Shown: one piece after another, positions 23,731-30,897 of the stretch
How positions within the stretch are numbered: the stretch's first letter is position 1
Layout of the letters: each line of letters starts with the position of its first letter
Position numbers and translations under genes: made by a program
The notes under the pieces: generated by a model
The model's database searches: none
Told to the model about the DNA's origin: nothing
What the model saw: the letters and a program-made list of their open reading frames with translations, nothing else
Assembly: GCA_025449955.1 (NCBI GenBank)
Contig: JANWIK010000087.1
Span: 1 to 33,386, forward strand
DNA: 33,386 bases
From: Gemmatimonadaceae bacterium
GTDB lineage: Bacteria; Gemmatimonadota; Gemmatimonadetes; Gemmatimonadales; Gemmatimonadaceae
Reading direction: 5' to 3'

Positions 23731-24693
23731 CTAACAACCGGTGTGTACGCTCGTCCAGCGCACATGCCACGATCCATCCGCCAGTCGCTCGAGCATGGCG
23801 TACGCGCTTGTGTCTTGGCCCTCCCGCAGGACCACGAGCGCCACATGTGCCGGCGACGGGAGTCGCAATGCGCCAAGGACATCGGTCGTCTCGATAGTTT
23901 CCTCCAACCCGCCGGCGCGCTCGTGATACGCGACGCGGAACGGGGCGTCGGGCCTCGCACCGTTCCGCTCGGCAATCAGGAGCGTGTGCTGCTCGAGCGG
24001 CGAGGCTTCCTGGTTGAGTCGCCTAACGAGATCGGCAACCACGGCGTCCACGCCGGGCGCCGCCTGAAATCGGAACGCGTAGCGAACCGAGAAGGGGATA
24101 CCGCGAAACGTCTTGCTCGTGTCATCCGGCAATGCGGAGGCAAGCCGCGTGAGATCCGCCGCGAGATGCGCGGAGTCCGCGCCCGGCATCCCGTCGAGTG
24201 AGTCGAGGCCCACGCTGGCGACGTGCTGCTGCACGAAGCCAACCGTCCAACCGGCCGCGCGACTCGTGTCGACGATGCCAAGCGTAGCGGTCGGCCATTC
24301 CACACACTCGTCTCCTGCCCACTGCTTGGTTCCTGCTGAGATGACCGGCACCGCATCGATGGCGCCATCCCGTCCCAGCAGCTCCACCGAATCGCCGCGG
24401 AGCGTCGACGCGTCCAACTGCAGCGTGTCGGGCACCGTGCTGTCGCTGTAGTCCGGAAACACGACGTACGCGTTCGCCGCCGAGGCACCGCGCGCCAGCA
24501 TCACCGGACCAACGGTGGAATCCCACTGCGTGATCAACGGTCGCGTGACCGGCGCGGCGACAGATTCGGCTGCGTTAGGCAGAACGACGTGCGCCGGCGT
24601 CGACGGTCGAGATCGTTTGCACGCCGAGAGAAGCGCGACGAGCCAGACTGCGTGGAGTGCGGAATGAACGGCGGCACGTCGAGGAGCGAGCAT
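23731..24693 (-). CDS. Putative lipoprotein of unknown function
   Basis: The 320-residue product has a lipoprotein signal peptide with lipobox LLSAC (C25), after MLAPRRAAVHSALHAVWLVA. The mature part is soluble, with a few cysteines (for example DECVEW and the C-terminal VHTGC). I do not recognise a family. An AGGAAG about ten bases upstream of the ATG at 24693 supports this start. The C-terminal section (PAHVALVVLREGQDTSAYAMLERLADGSWHVRWTS) looks like repeated beta strands. It is the last gene of a minus-strand group that includes the pilins, but a functional link is not evident. It holds two copies of the dispersed 8-mer. Confidence 0.7.
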   Translation of the reverse strand: MLAPRRAAVHSALHAVWLVALLSACKRSRPSTPAHVVLPNAAESVAAPVTRPLITQWDSTVGPVMLARGASAANAYVVFPDYSDSTVPDTLQLDASTLRGDSVELLGRDGAIDAVPVISAGTKQWAGDECVEWPTATLGIVDTSRAAGWTVGFVQQHVASVGLDSLDGMPGADSAHLAADLTRLASALPDDTSKTFRGIPFSVRYAFRFQAAPGVDAVVADLVRRLNQEASPLEQHTLLIAERNGARPDAPFRVAYHERAGGLEETIETTDVLGALRLPSPAHVALVVLREGQDTSAYAMLERLADGSWHVRWTSVHTGC

Positions 24694-24752
24694 GCGTGCA
24701 ATCTTCCTGTGCCTCGTGCAGGCGTCAACAACCACGCCGGCCGCGCGCGGCC

Positions 24753-24986
24753 TCAGTGCGAACGCGCTGGCAGGAATCGACCGACGAGGTCCCAATGCCA
24801 CGCCCCGCGGCGGACGCCGGTGCGCGGGTCCTTGAGCGGTTTGTATTGGAGACGTTGAGGCGAGAGCCCAACTTCACGACCGTAGTCGAGGAGCTTTTGT
24901 CGGTCGGACGACACCAGATGCGCCATTGGCTGCCCCCGGTATACATGCCGGTGCAGCCACAAGCCGCCATCCATCGCGTACGTCAT
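24753..24986 (-). CDS. Small protein, DUF4031-like
   Basis: The 77-residue frame MTYAMDGGLWLHRHVYRGQPMAHLVSSD... resembles the small DUF4031 family, whose members begin MxVYVD, have an AHL(V/I)SD stretch in the first third, and end with an H-[WY]-D-L element (here AWHWDLVG). The family has no known function. An AGAAGGA lies directly before ATG 24986; a GTG at 25028 would add 14 residues, and an ATG at 24974 is also possible. It sits between the lipoprotein gene (59-base gap) and the pilin gene. Confidence 0.55.
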   Translation of the reverse strand: MTYAMDGGLWLHRHVYRGQPMAHLVSSDRQKLLDYGREVGLSPQRLQYKPLKDPRTGVRRGAWHWDLVGRFLPARSH

Positions 24987-25064
24987 TCCTTCTTTTCGTT
25001 TGTCGAATTCGCGATACCAGCTCGTCACTGCCGCGCCTCGAGAATACCTGGCATCGAGCTCTCG

Positions 25065-25451
25065 CTAGTTGCAGGCGACGACCGACTCCACAGTGGCAGG
25101 AGAGGGCGGCGTAGCCGTGCCGATGAAGATGGCGCACAGCGGGGATGACGCGGCCGGATGGCTCGCGGTTGCCGACCAACCCGCGGTACTCGCCTCACCA
25201 ACCGTCACCGTCGTGCCTTGGGACGGTTGAAAGTTGATAGCAGTGAGGTCAGTCGAGTAGACGTCGTTCGTGTAGTAATAGGCCTCTTCAGCCGTCGCGA
25301 GGTTGCGAAGGTCGGACTTCATCGTGGCCGTGTACGCCCTGCCTTTCGTCGCAGCGAATTTCGGAATCGCAATCGACGCAAGGATGCCGATGATGACGAC
25401 CACTATGAGCAGCTCGATCAGCGTGAAGCCGGATGCGCGGGAGCGGGACAT
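25065..25451 (-). CDS. Type IV pilin-like protein 1
   Basis: The 128-residue product has a class III signal: a short basic leader MSRSRASG and then FTLIELLIVVVIIGILASIAIPKF, with cleavage by prepilin peptidase expected before the Phe and the usual Glu five residues later. The rest is a small globular domain with two cysteines near the C-terminus (LCAIFIGTA ... VVACN) that may close a D-loop. It is a pilin or pseudopilin of type IV pili or type II secretion; major or minor status cannot be told. GGGGA lies about eight bases before the ATG. It is paralogous to the pilin at 25677. Confidence 0.9.
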   Translation of the reverse strand: MSRSRASGFTLIELLIVVVIIGILASIAIPKFAATKGRAYTATMKSDLRNLATAEEAYYYTNDVYSTDLTAINFQPSQGTTVTVGEASTAGWSATASHPAASSPLCAIFIGTATPPSPATVESVVACN

Positions 25452-25676
25452 AGGATATTCCCCATTAGCGAATATTGGAGCCACGACGTGTGGCTCGCGG
25501 TGTCGCTTGGGCAATGGGGGTGCCGCATTGGTGTCCGCACGTAAGCGATTGCCCTACCGCAGTTTACGAGGTCGTATCTTGGCTGGACCGCCAATTTGAC
25601 CGCTCGATTTGCCACGCTTGTGGCAGAGTGCAAGGCCAGATGAAAGGGGCCTAAGTGTGTGCAGACACGCCGCGAA
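25452..25676. promoter_or_regulatory. Intergenic region between the two pilin genes, with two inverted repeats
   Basis: This 225-base gap is upstream of pilin 1. It holds the palindrome TTGGC-N6-GCCAA (25579-25594) and the hairpin-type repeat TGCCAC-GCTT-GTGGCA (25610-25625). Neither is followed by a T tract, so they are candidate operators and not terminators. A pilin promoter is expected here, but I find no clear sigma70 or sigma54 match. Confidence 0.35.
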
Positions 25677-26087
25677 TCATGGGGTGCAGCCGATCACATT
25701 CTTGAGCGTAGCGGGAGCCAAGACCGGCGCATTGCCGTAGTAGATCGCGCAGATCGCCGTGTCGCCGACGTAGCTCGCTTTGGCCGCCCAACCGAGCGTG
25801 TCCGCCGACACCATATTGATGGACACCTGCGGACTGGCGTTGTACTGAATCTGCTGAAGATCCATGCTGTACGTACCCGAGATATTCCAGAAAGACTCTT
25901 CGGTTGTCGCCAGGTTCCTCAGGTCAGCAACCATGGTCGTGAGATAGAACCGCCGCTTGTACTCACGATACCGCGGGATCGCCAATCCAACGAGAATCCC
26001 GATCACGACCAACACGACCAGCAACTCAATAAGCGAAAAACCGCCAGCTGTGTTCCGAGACAACCGGGGCATCTGACGCGGTGACAT
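25677..26087 (-). CDS. Type IV pilin-like protein 2
   Basis: This pilin of about 136 residues has the leader ending ...SRNTAGG followed by FSLIELLVVLVVIGILVGLAIPRY, the prepilin peptidase site and N-terminal helix. The globular part matches pilin 1 closely: YLTTMVADLRNLATTEESFW corresponds to YTATMKSDLRNLATAEEAYY, and ICAIYYGNAPVLAPATLKNVIGC corresponds to the LCAIFIG...SPATVESVVAC ending, with the same cysteine pair. The two genes are a tandem duplicate. The start is uncertain between 26087 and 26072, neither with a clear ribosome site. It lies 123 bases downstream of polA. Confidence 0.88.
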   Translation of the reverse strand: MSPRQMPRLSRNTAGGFSLIELLVVLVVIGILVGLAIPRYREYKRRFYLTTMVADLRNLATTEESFWNISGTYSMDLQQIQYNASPQVSINMVSADTLGWAAKASYVGDTAICAIYYGNAPVLAPATLKNVIGCTP

Positions 26088-26210
26088 CGCGCGCCAGCGA
26101 CGGGCTTGTGGAATGCGGAGGGACACTGGGCGTTCTCGGCAGTCGGGAACGTGGTTGCAGAGAGGATGTTGATTAAGACGATCTTCCCCACCCAATGTCT
26201 CGCGAAGCCG

Positions 26211-29027
26211 TCACCCCTTCGTATCCAGCCAATTGTCGCCCACGCCAACGTCGACGACCAACGGGACGGAGAGCTCAGCCGCGTGCTCCATTTCGTGACT
26301 GACCAGCTGGCGTAGCGACTCGACCTCGTCAGGCGGCGCCTCGAACACGAGTTCGTCGTGCACTTGGAGGATCATGATGGATCGCGCTCCACTCGAGCGC
26401 AGTGCCTCGTGGATTCGAATCATCGCGATCTTGATGAGATCGGCCGCCGAGCCCTGTATCGGTGAATTCGTGGCAGTGCGCTCACCAAACTGACGCACGC
26501 TGAAATTCCTGTCGCGGAGTTCCGTGATGTAGCGTCGTCTCCCGAACAGCGTTTGCACGTATCCGTGTTCGCGCGCGAAGGCCACCATGGAATCGAGGTA
26601 CACTCGAATGCCGCGGAATCGCTCGAAGTAATCGCTGATGAATCGTCGCGCCTCCGCGGGCTCGATGCGAAGCTGGCGAGAGAGTGCGTTAGCACCCTGG
26701 CCATATATCGTTGCGAAGTTGATCGTCTTGGCGCGCGCCCGCATGTCGGAAGTCACGTTTTCAATCGGTACCCCGAAAATGATGGACGCCGTCTGGCGAT
26801 GGATGTCCCCGCCGGCTCGAAACGCGTTCACGAACGCTGTGTCCTTCGAGAGGTGCGCGAGCAAGCGCAACTCGATCTGCGAGTAGTCGACCGCGACCAA
26901 TTTCCATCCGACGCGCGGAATGAAACCGCGTCGTATGTCTCGGCCGAGTTCACGGCGAATCGGGATATTCTGCAAATTGGGGTCGCTCGACGATAAGCGC
27001 CCGGTGCTCGCCACGGTCTGATTGAACGAAGTGTGTATGCGCCCATCCGCTGGATGAACCAGCGCTGGCAAAGCGTCCAGGTAGGTGCTCTCGAGCTTCG
27101 ACAGCTCGCGATACTCCATCAAGAGCGAGGGCAACGCGTGGCCCTGCTCCGCCAGTTGCTGGAGCACGGAAGCATCGGTAGAGGGTCCGCTTGTCGTGCG
27201 CTTGAGTACTGGTAGTTCGAGTTTCTCAAACAGGATCTGACGCAGCTGCGGATTCGAATTGATGTTGAACGGCTCTCCCGCAGCCTCGTAGACCTCCTGC
27301 TCCACTCGCTCTCGCTCTCGCTGGAACCGCTCCTTGAGCGATGCGAACCACGAGCGATCGATGGACACACCGTGCCACTCCATTTGAGCGAGCACGCTCA
27401 CCAGCGGCATTTCGATGTCGTGCACGAGCTTCGTGAGCTCATACGCTTCGAGCTGCGGCTCGAAGAGGGCGCGTAAGCGGAGCGTCATGTCGGCCTCTTC
27501 GCACGCGTAATCACGCGCCGCATCGACTGCGCACGCGTCGTACGGAATCGCGTTACGTCCCTTCCCGCAGAGATCCTCGTATGCGGTCATCTTACGATCG
27601 AGGAACTCGAGCGCGAGTACGTCCAAGCCGTGCGCACGTCGACCGGGATCCAGTACGTAACTCGCGATCATCGTATCGAAGTCGATGCCGGCGAGCCTAA
27701 CGCCGGCGCGCCGGAGCGCCAGCGTATCGTACTTCGCGTTCTGCGCGGTCTTGCGGATGGTTGGATCCTCGAGCAACGCGCGAAGCGGCGCAAGCTCGGG
27801 CGAAGTGAGGGGGGGAAGGTTTCGAACTGCGGCGGCCGCGGCATCAGCTGCGGCTGTTTGAGTCGCGTCGGGGAGCAGCTCTTGCTGTACGGGACGATGA
27901 GCGCGGTGGCGAAACGGCAGATAGTAGGCCTCGCCTGGCGCGACCGCGATTGACAGGCCGACTAACGTCGATCGCAGCGGGTCGACGGACAGCGGACTGT
28001 CCGCATCGACGACGGTTTCGGCGTCGATCGCTATGTAGGGCGCCGTACGGACGCGCGCACACAGTGCTGCGAGAGCACCGACCGTGTCGAGCGTGGTGTA
28101 GCGAGGACGCTCGGCGCGAGGTGGCGTCGCGGTCGCGTGCTCCTTGGCGAGCGAGTGGAATTCGAGCTCGACGAAGAGATCCTTGAGGCGCGCGTGATCG
28201 GGGCTCGATACTGCCAAGGCCGAGAGGTCGAGCGAAATCGCTAAATCTTCGCGGATAGTTACTAATTCCTTGGACAATCGCGCGGCGTCCGCCTGTGCGA
28301 GGAGTGCTTCGCGAGGACGTTTCTTGGTGATGGATTCCGCGTTGGCCAGGATGTTCTCGAGCGATCCGTATGTCGAGACCAACTCGACAGCTGTCTTATC
28401 ACCGATGCCTTTCACGCCTGGGATGTTGTCGGATGAATCGCCGACAAGAGCGAGATAGTCCGTTACCCGATCTGCTGGAACGCCGAGTCGGTCTGAGGCA
28501 TTCTCGGTGCTCACCCATTGTTCCTCGACGCCGGCCGGACCGCCGCGACCTGGGTTGAGAAGTCGAACACCCGGACGAACGAGTTGCTGGAAATCTTTGT
28601 CGCCGGATACTACGACCACTTGGAGGCCGGCATTCACGCCAAGTTTGGCCATTGTGCCGATGACATCATCGGCTTCAAAGCCGGCGAGCGTGATAACCGG
28701 GACGTTGTACGCATCGAGCAGGCTTGCGATTCGCTCCATGCCGCGATCGAAGTCGGCTTGGAGCTCTTCGCCGAGTTTCTCGCGCGTCGCTTTGTAGGCG
28801 GGATAGCGCTCGTGTCGAAAGGACAGTCCGGAGTCATGCACCCAGCCGAGGTAGTCGGGCCTGTGCGTTGCGAGGAGGCGTTGAAGGAAGTTCACGACTC
28901 CCCAGGCAGCCGACGTGTTTTCGCCGCGACTCGTGGTGAGGGGTCGCGAAATCAGGGCGAAGAACGCGCGGTAGATGAGCGCGTAGCCATCGACGAGAAA
29001 AAGGCTCGCTGGTTCTTTAGGCGACAT
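26211..29027 (-). CDS. polA: DNA polymerase I
   Basis: The 938-residue enzyme has all three domains of Pol I, used in Okazaki fragment processing and repair. The 5' nuclease domain (1-~295) shows LVDGYALIYRAFFA, GFEADDVIGT, VSGDKDFQQLV and GDSSDNIPGVKGIG. The 3'-5' exonuclease domain (~325-520) keeps its acidic residues: D335 and E337 in IDAET, D434 in AKYD and D513 in EEADMT, so proofreading is likely. The polymerase domain has motif A VDYSQIELR (D714), motif B RAKTINFATIYG (K767, F771) and motif C VHDELVFE (D891). The start at 29027 has a weak ribosome site but the correct family N-terminus. Confidence 0.97.
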   Translation of the reverse strand: MSPKEPASLFLVDGYALIYRAFFALISRPLTTSRGENTSAAWGVVNFLQRLLATHRPDYLGWVHDSGLSFRHERYPAYKATREKLGEELQADFDRGMERIASLLDAYNVPVITLAGFEADDVIGTMAKLGVNAGLQVVVVSGDKDFQQLVRPGVRLLNPGRGGPAGVEEQWVSTENASDRLGVPADRVTDYLALVGDSSDNIPGVKGIGDKTAVELVSTYGSLENILANAESITKKRPREALLAQADAARLSKELVTIREDLAISLDLSALAVSSPDHARLKDLFVELEFHSLAKEHATATPPRAERPRYTTLDTVGALAALCARVRTAPYIAIDAETVVDADSPLSVDPLRSTLVGLSIAVAPGEAYYLPFRHRAHRPVQQELLPDATQTAAADAAAAAVRNLPPLTSPELAPLRALLEDPTIRKTAQNAKYDTLALRRAGVRLAGIDFDTMIASYVLDPGRRAHGLDVLALEFLDRKMTAYEDLCGKGRNAIPYDACAVDAARDYACEEADMTLRLRALFEPQLEAYELTKLVHDIEMPLVSVLAQMEWHGVSIDRSWFASLKERFQRERERVEQEVYEAAGEPFNINSNPQLRQILFEKLELPVLKRTTSGPSTDASVLQQLAEQGHALPSLLMEYRELSKLESTYLDALPALVHPADGRIHTSFNQTVASTGRLSSSDPNLQNIPIRRELGRDIRRGFIPRVGWKLVAVDYSQIELRLLAHLSKDTAFVNAFRAGGDIHRQTASIIFGVPIENVTSDMRARAKTINFATIYGQGANALSRQLRIEPAEARRFISDYFERFRGIRVYLDSMVAFAREHGYVQTLFGRRRYITELRDRNFSVRQFGERTATNSPIQGSAADLIKIAMIRIHEALRSSGARSIMILQVHDELVFEAPPDEVESLRQLVSHEMEHAAELSVPLVVDVGVGDNWLDTKG

Positions 29028-29106
29028 GCGCGAAAACTCGCGCTGGCGCCTCGGAGAAACCAGGGATGAGACGCGCTTGCGTCGGTGACGCGTGCGCGAT
29101 CAGTAG

Positions 29107-29151
29107 AAAAAGACGAATCCGCGTTGCGATAGTAGTCGCAAAGCGGATTCG
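29107..29151 (-). terminator. Strong Rho-independent terminator after the cold-shock gene
   Basis: On the minus strand a stem of nine plus six base pairs, with one mismatch between them (29151-29136 with 29129-29114) and a six-base loop, is followed by TCTTTTTC. It lies about 90 bases after the csp stop and before polA, so csp and polA are probably separate transcripts. Confidence 0.9.
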
Positions 29152-29240
29152 CGCGAGCCCGGTCTCCAGACACCAACGCCTGCCACATAACGCAGGCAGG
29201 CGAAATCGGGGATCGAATGGCCCGTGAGTTTGAGGAGTGT

Positions 29241-29444
29241 CTAGCTTACCCGCTGAACGTTGGCGGCGTGGAGTCCTTTGTCGCCGGTGCGGATTTCGAA
29301 CTCGACCTCCTGTCCTTCAGTGAGCGTCTTGAAGCCGTCCATTGTTATTGCGGAGAAATGCACGAAGACGTCTTCACCGCTCTCCTGTTCAATGAAGCCA
29401 TAACCTTTGGCATCGTTGAACCACTTCACTTTCCCTCTGGCCAT
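29241..29444 (-). CDS. csp: Cold-shock domain protein
   Basis: The 67-residue protein is a single OB-fold cold-shock domain that binds single-stranded RNA/DNA. Both RNA-binding motifs are visible: KGYGFI (RNP1) and DVFVHF (RNP2), with the typical opening [13 protein letters not shown] and the end AANVQRV. AGGAGG lies nine bases before ATG 29444. It has its own near-consensus promoter and terminator, so it is a stand-alone gene with a ~70-base GC-rich leader and a ~90-base 3' tail. Confidence 0.96.
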   Translation of the reverse strand: MARGKVKWFNDAKGYGFIEQESGEDVFVHFSAITMDGFKTLTEGQEVEFEIRTGDKGLHAANVQRVS

Positions 29445-29523
29445 TCGAGCAGCCTCCTGCGGGATGAAACGGATCCTGCACGGCGTTGTGCGGGGCAAGG
29501 CCGGCGGCGGCTTTGCGGGCGCC

Positions 29524-29552
29524 TATATAGTTTCGACCTGCGATTTTGTCAA
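29524..29552 (-). promoter_or_regulatory. Near-consensus sigma70 promoter of the csp gene
   Basis: On the minus strand TTGACA (29552-29547, exact consensus) is separated by 17 bases from TATATA (29529-29524). Transcription should start near 29517, about 70 bases before the csp ATG. Confidence 0.88.
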
Positions 29553-29889
29553 GAGAAACGCCATGCGGCACAAGAAGATACATATGGAGGCGTCGCGGCT
29601 GAGGGGTGGCGGGTGCGTTAGGCATTGGCTCTTGGCCAGTTGATTGGATCTCGTTCGCCGCAAACGCGGACCGGTGATCGGCCTAAGGATACAACGCGCT
29701 AGATCTCATACCTGGATAGCGCCAGTATTGCGCCTACATAGCGACCTTCTTGACGGGACTAGGCTGGACAGCACGTATTCGTGTTGCAGCGCCCGATCGG
29801 CTCGCATTTTCACTATTTTTTGTGGCCGATCCGGCGGTTTCGTACCTGCACTTAGGTCCCATGACACACTCGAGATTGAGAAAGGACCG
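29553..29889. other. Intergenic gap upstream of the kinase, no convincing gene
   Basis: This 337-base stretch is less GC-rich than its surroundings and contains one dispersed 8-mer (29616-29623). Frames in it are short, without ribosome sites or recognisable products. A possible promoter for the kinase is TTGACG (29750-29755), 18 bases, CGTATT (29774-29779), but its -10 is poor. I see nothing else. Confidence 0.4.
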
Positions 29890-29970
29890 ATGCAAGCGAC
29901 CCGGATCGCGATTCAAGCGCAACTCCGTGCTTGCTGGGTCATCGCAGTGCCATTAGCTTCGCCGGCGTGA
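29890..29970 (+). CDS. Possible 26-codon leader ORF coupled to the kinase
   Basis: ATG 29890 has AAAGGA just upstream and opens a 26-residue frame (MQATRIAIQAQLRACWVIAV...) whose TGA overlaps the kinase GTG (GTGA at 29967-29970). The kinase GTG has no ribosome site of its own, so coupling is plausible. The peptide has a hydrophobic C-terminal half but no family match. Confidence 0.35.
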   Translation: MQATRIAIQAQLRACWVIAVPLASPA

Positions 29971-30893
29971 GTCGCGAGAATCTCTCCGGGACGACGCTCG
30001 CTGGATACACGCTCCACGATATGGTCGGCGAAGGAGGAACGGCGGTAGTGTACCGCGCCGATCATCCGCAGCACGGCACTGTCGCGGTGAAAGTGTTGCG
30101 CGAGAAATTGCGCAACGACAAAACAGCCGTAGCCCGGTTTCTTCGCGAGGCGACGTACGGGACGAAGGTGATTCATCCTAACGTCGTCCGGACCATCGAG
30201 ATCGGAGAGGCGCGCCCCGGGCTGCACTTCCTCGCGACCGAATGGGCGCCCGGCGAATTGCTCGAGAAGTATGCGAAGCGGCACGCGCCGCTTCTGCCGG
30301 CCGAGGTCGCGAGCATCATCCAGCAGATCGCCGAAGCCGTACATGCCGCGCACTCCGCGGGCATCATTCATCGCGATCTGAAGCCCGACAACCTCATGTA
30401 CGATCCGCCGACGAAGCAGGCGAAGCTGCTCGACTTCGGCATCGCCGCGCAGACCGATCTCTCGCCCGATGAGCGCCTAACGCGCGCCGGATTTTTCGTG
30501 GGCACGCTCATGTACGTGGCACCGGAAGCGTTGTCGGGGCAGCTGGTGACCGCGGCGGCAGATCAGTACAGTCTGGCGACGATCGCGTATTACTTGCTCT
30601 CGGGCTCGCTGCCGTACACGGCGAAGTCGCAGCGAGAGATGTTCACGCAGCTGCTCTCACAACCGCCGATCCCGCTCCTCGCATCCCGCAAGGGCCTCGA
30701 CATCTCGCCCGGAATCGAAACGGTGGTGATGAAGGGTCTCGCGCGCAATCCGGCCGACCGGTATCCGGACACGCTGTCGTTCGCGACTGCGTTGCGTGCG
30801 GCGGTCGAGGCGCCACCGGCCCGCAAGGACGGTTTGTTCCGGCGCGTGCGCTCGCTGCTGCATCGGGACGATCCCGAGACACCTCGTCTCTAG
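29967..30893 (+). CDS. Hanks-type serine/threonine protein kinase
   Basis: The 308-residue product is one kinase domain with all catalytic motifs: glycine loop VGEGGTAVVY (20-29), ATP Lys in AVKV (K42), HRDLKPDN (135-142), DFG (156-158), an activation loop with Thr172, and APE (185-187) followed by DQYSLATIAYYLLSG. It phosphorylates Ser/Thr on other proteins or itself. There is no membrane helix or extracellular sensor: only a short charged tail (RKDGLFRRVRSLLHRDD) follows the domain, so it is probably cytoplasmic. The start is uncertain: GTG 29967 is favoured by the GTGA overlap, TTG 29931 is the alternative. It converges on the histidine kinase gene with a four-base gap. Confidence 0.9.
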   Translation: MSRENLSGTTLAGYTLHDMVGEGGTAVVYRADHPQHGTVAVKVLREKLRNDKTAVARFLREATYGTKVIHPNVVRTIEIGEARPGLHFLATEWAPGELLEKYAKRHAPLLPAEVASIIQQIAEAVHAAHSAGIIHRDLKPDNLMYDPPTKQAKLLDFGIAAQTDLSPDERLTRAGFFVGTLMYVAPEALSGQLVTAAADQYSLATIAYYLLSGSLPYTAKSQREMFTQLLSQPPIPLLASRKGLDISPGIETVVMKGLARNPADRYPDTLSFATALRAAVEAPPARKDGLFRRVRSLLHRDDPETPRL

Positions 30894-30897
30894 CGGC

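Larger units (their letters stand above)
291..30482. repeat. Dispersed 8-mer GCCTAACG / CGTTAGGC, 22 exact copies
   Basis: GCCTAACG on the + strand starts at 291, 6029, 7785, 10600, 12362, 18595, 20451, 23098, 24021, 27695 and 30475. CGTTAGGC starts at 2738, 3848, 8627, 11429, 12755, 13323, 16551, 19251, 21323, 24573 and 29616. That is 11 in each orientation, nearly all within genes, in two of the three reading frames (the third would give a stop). Many one-mismatch versions also occur (for example 4407, 5175, 8535, 21661). With GC near 64%, base composition predicts one or two copies. No role is known to me. Confidence 0.85.

Noticed and set aside
25452-25676. Sigma54 promoter for pilin 1
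   Set aside because: A TGGCA occurs on the minus strand, but no TTGC element follows at the required spacing.
28518-29069. Plus-strand open frame of about 180 codons
   Set aside because: It is antisense to the well-supported 5' nuclease domain of polA and has no recognisable product.
29152-29240. tRNA or other structured RNA between csp and polA
   Set aside because: The stretch has a hairpin (29177-29202), but no cloverleaf, TTCG-type T loop or CCA end could be fitted; it is better seen as the csp 3' tail.
29407-29643. Small plus-strand open frame opposite the csp promoter
   Set aside because: It runs antisense through the csp start and its near-consensus promoter, and has no ribosome site or conserved motif.
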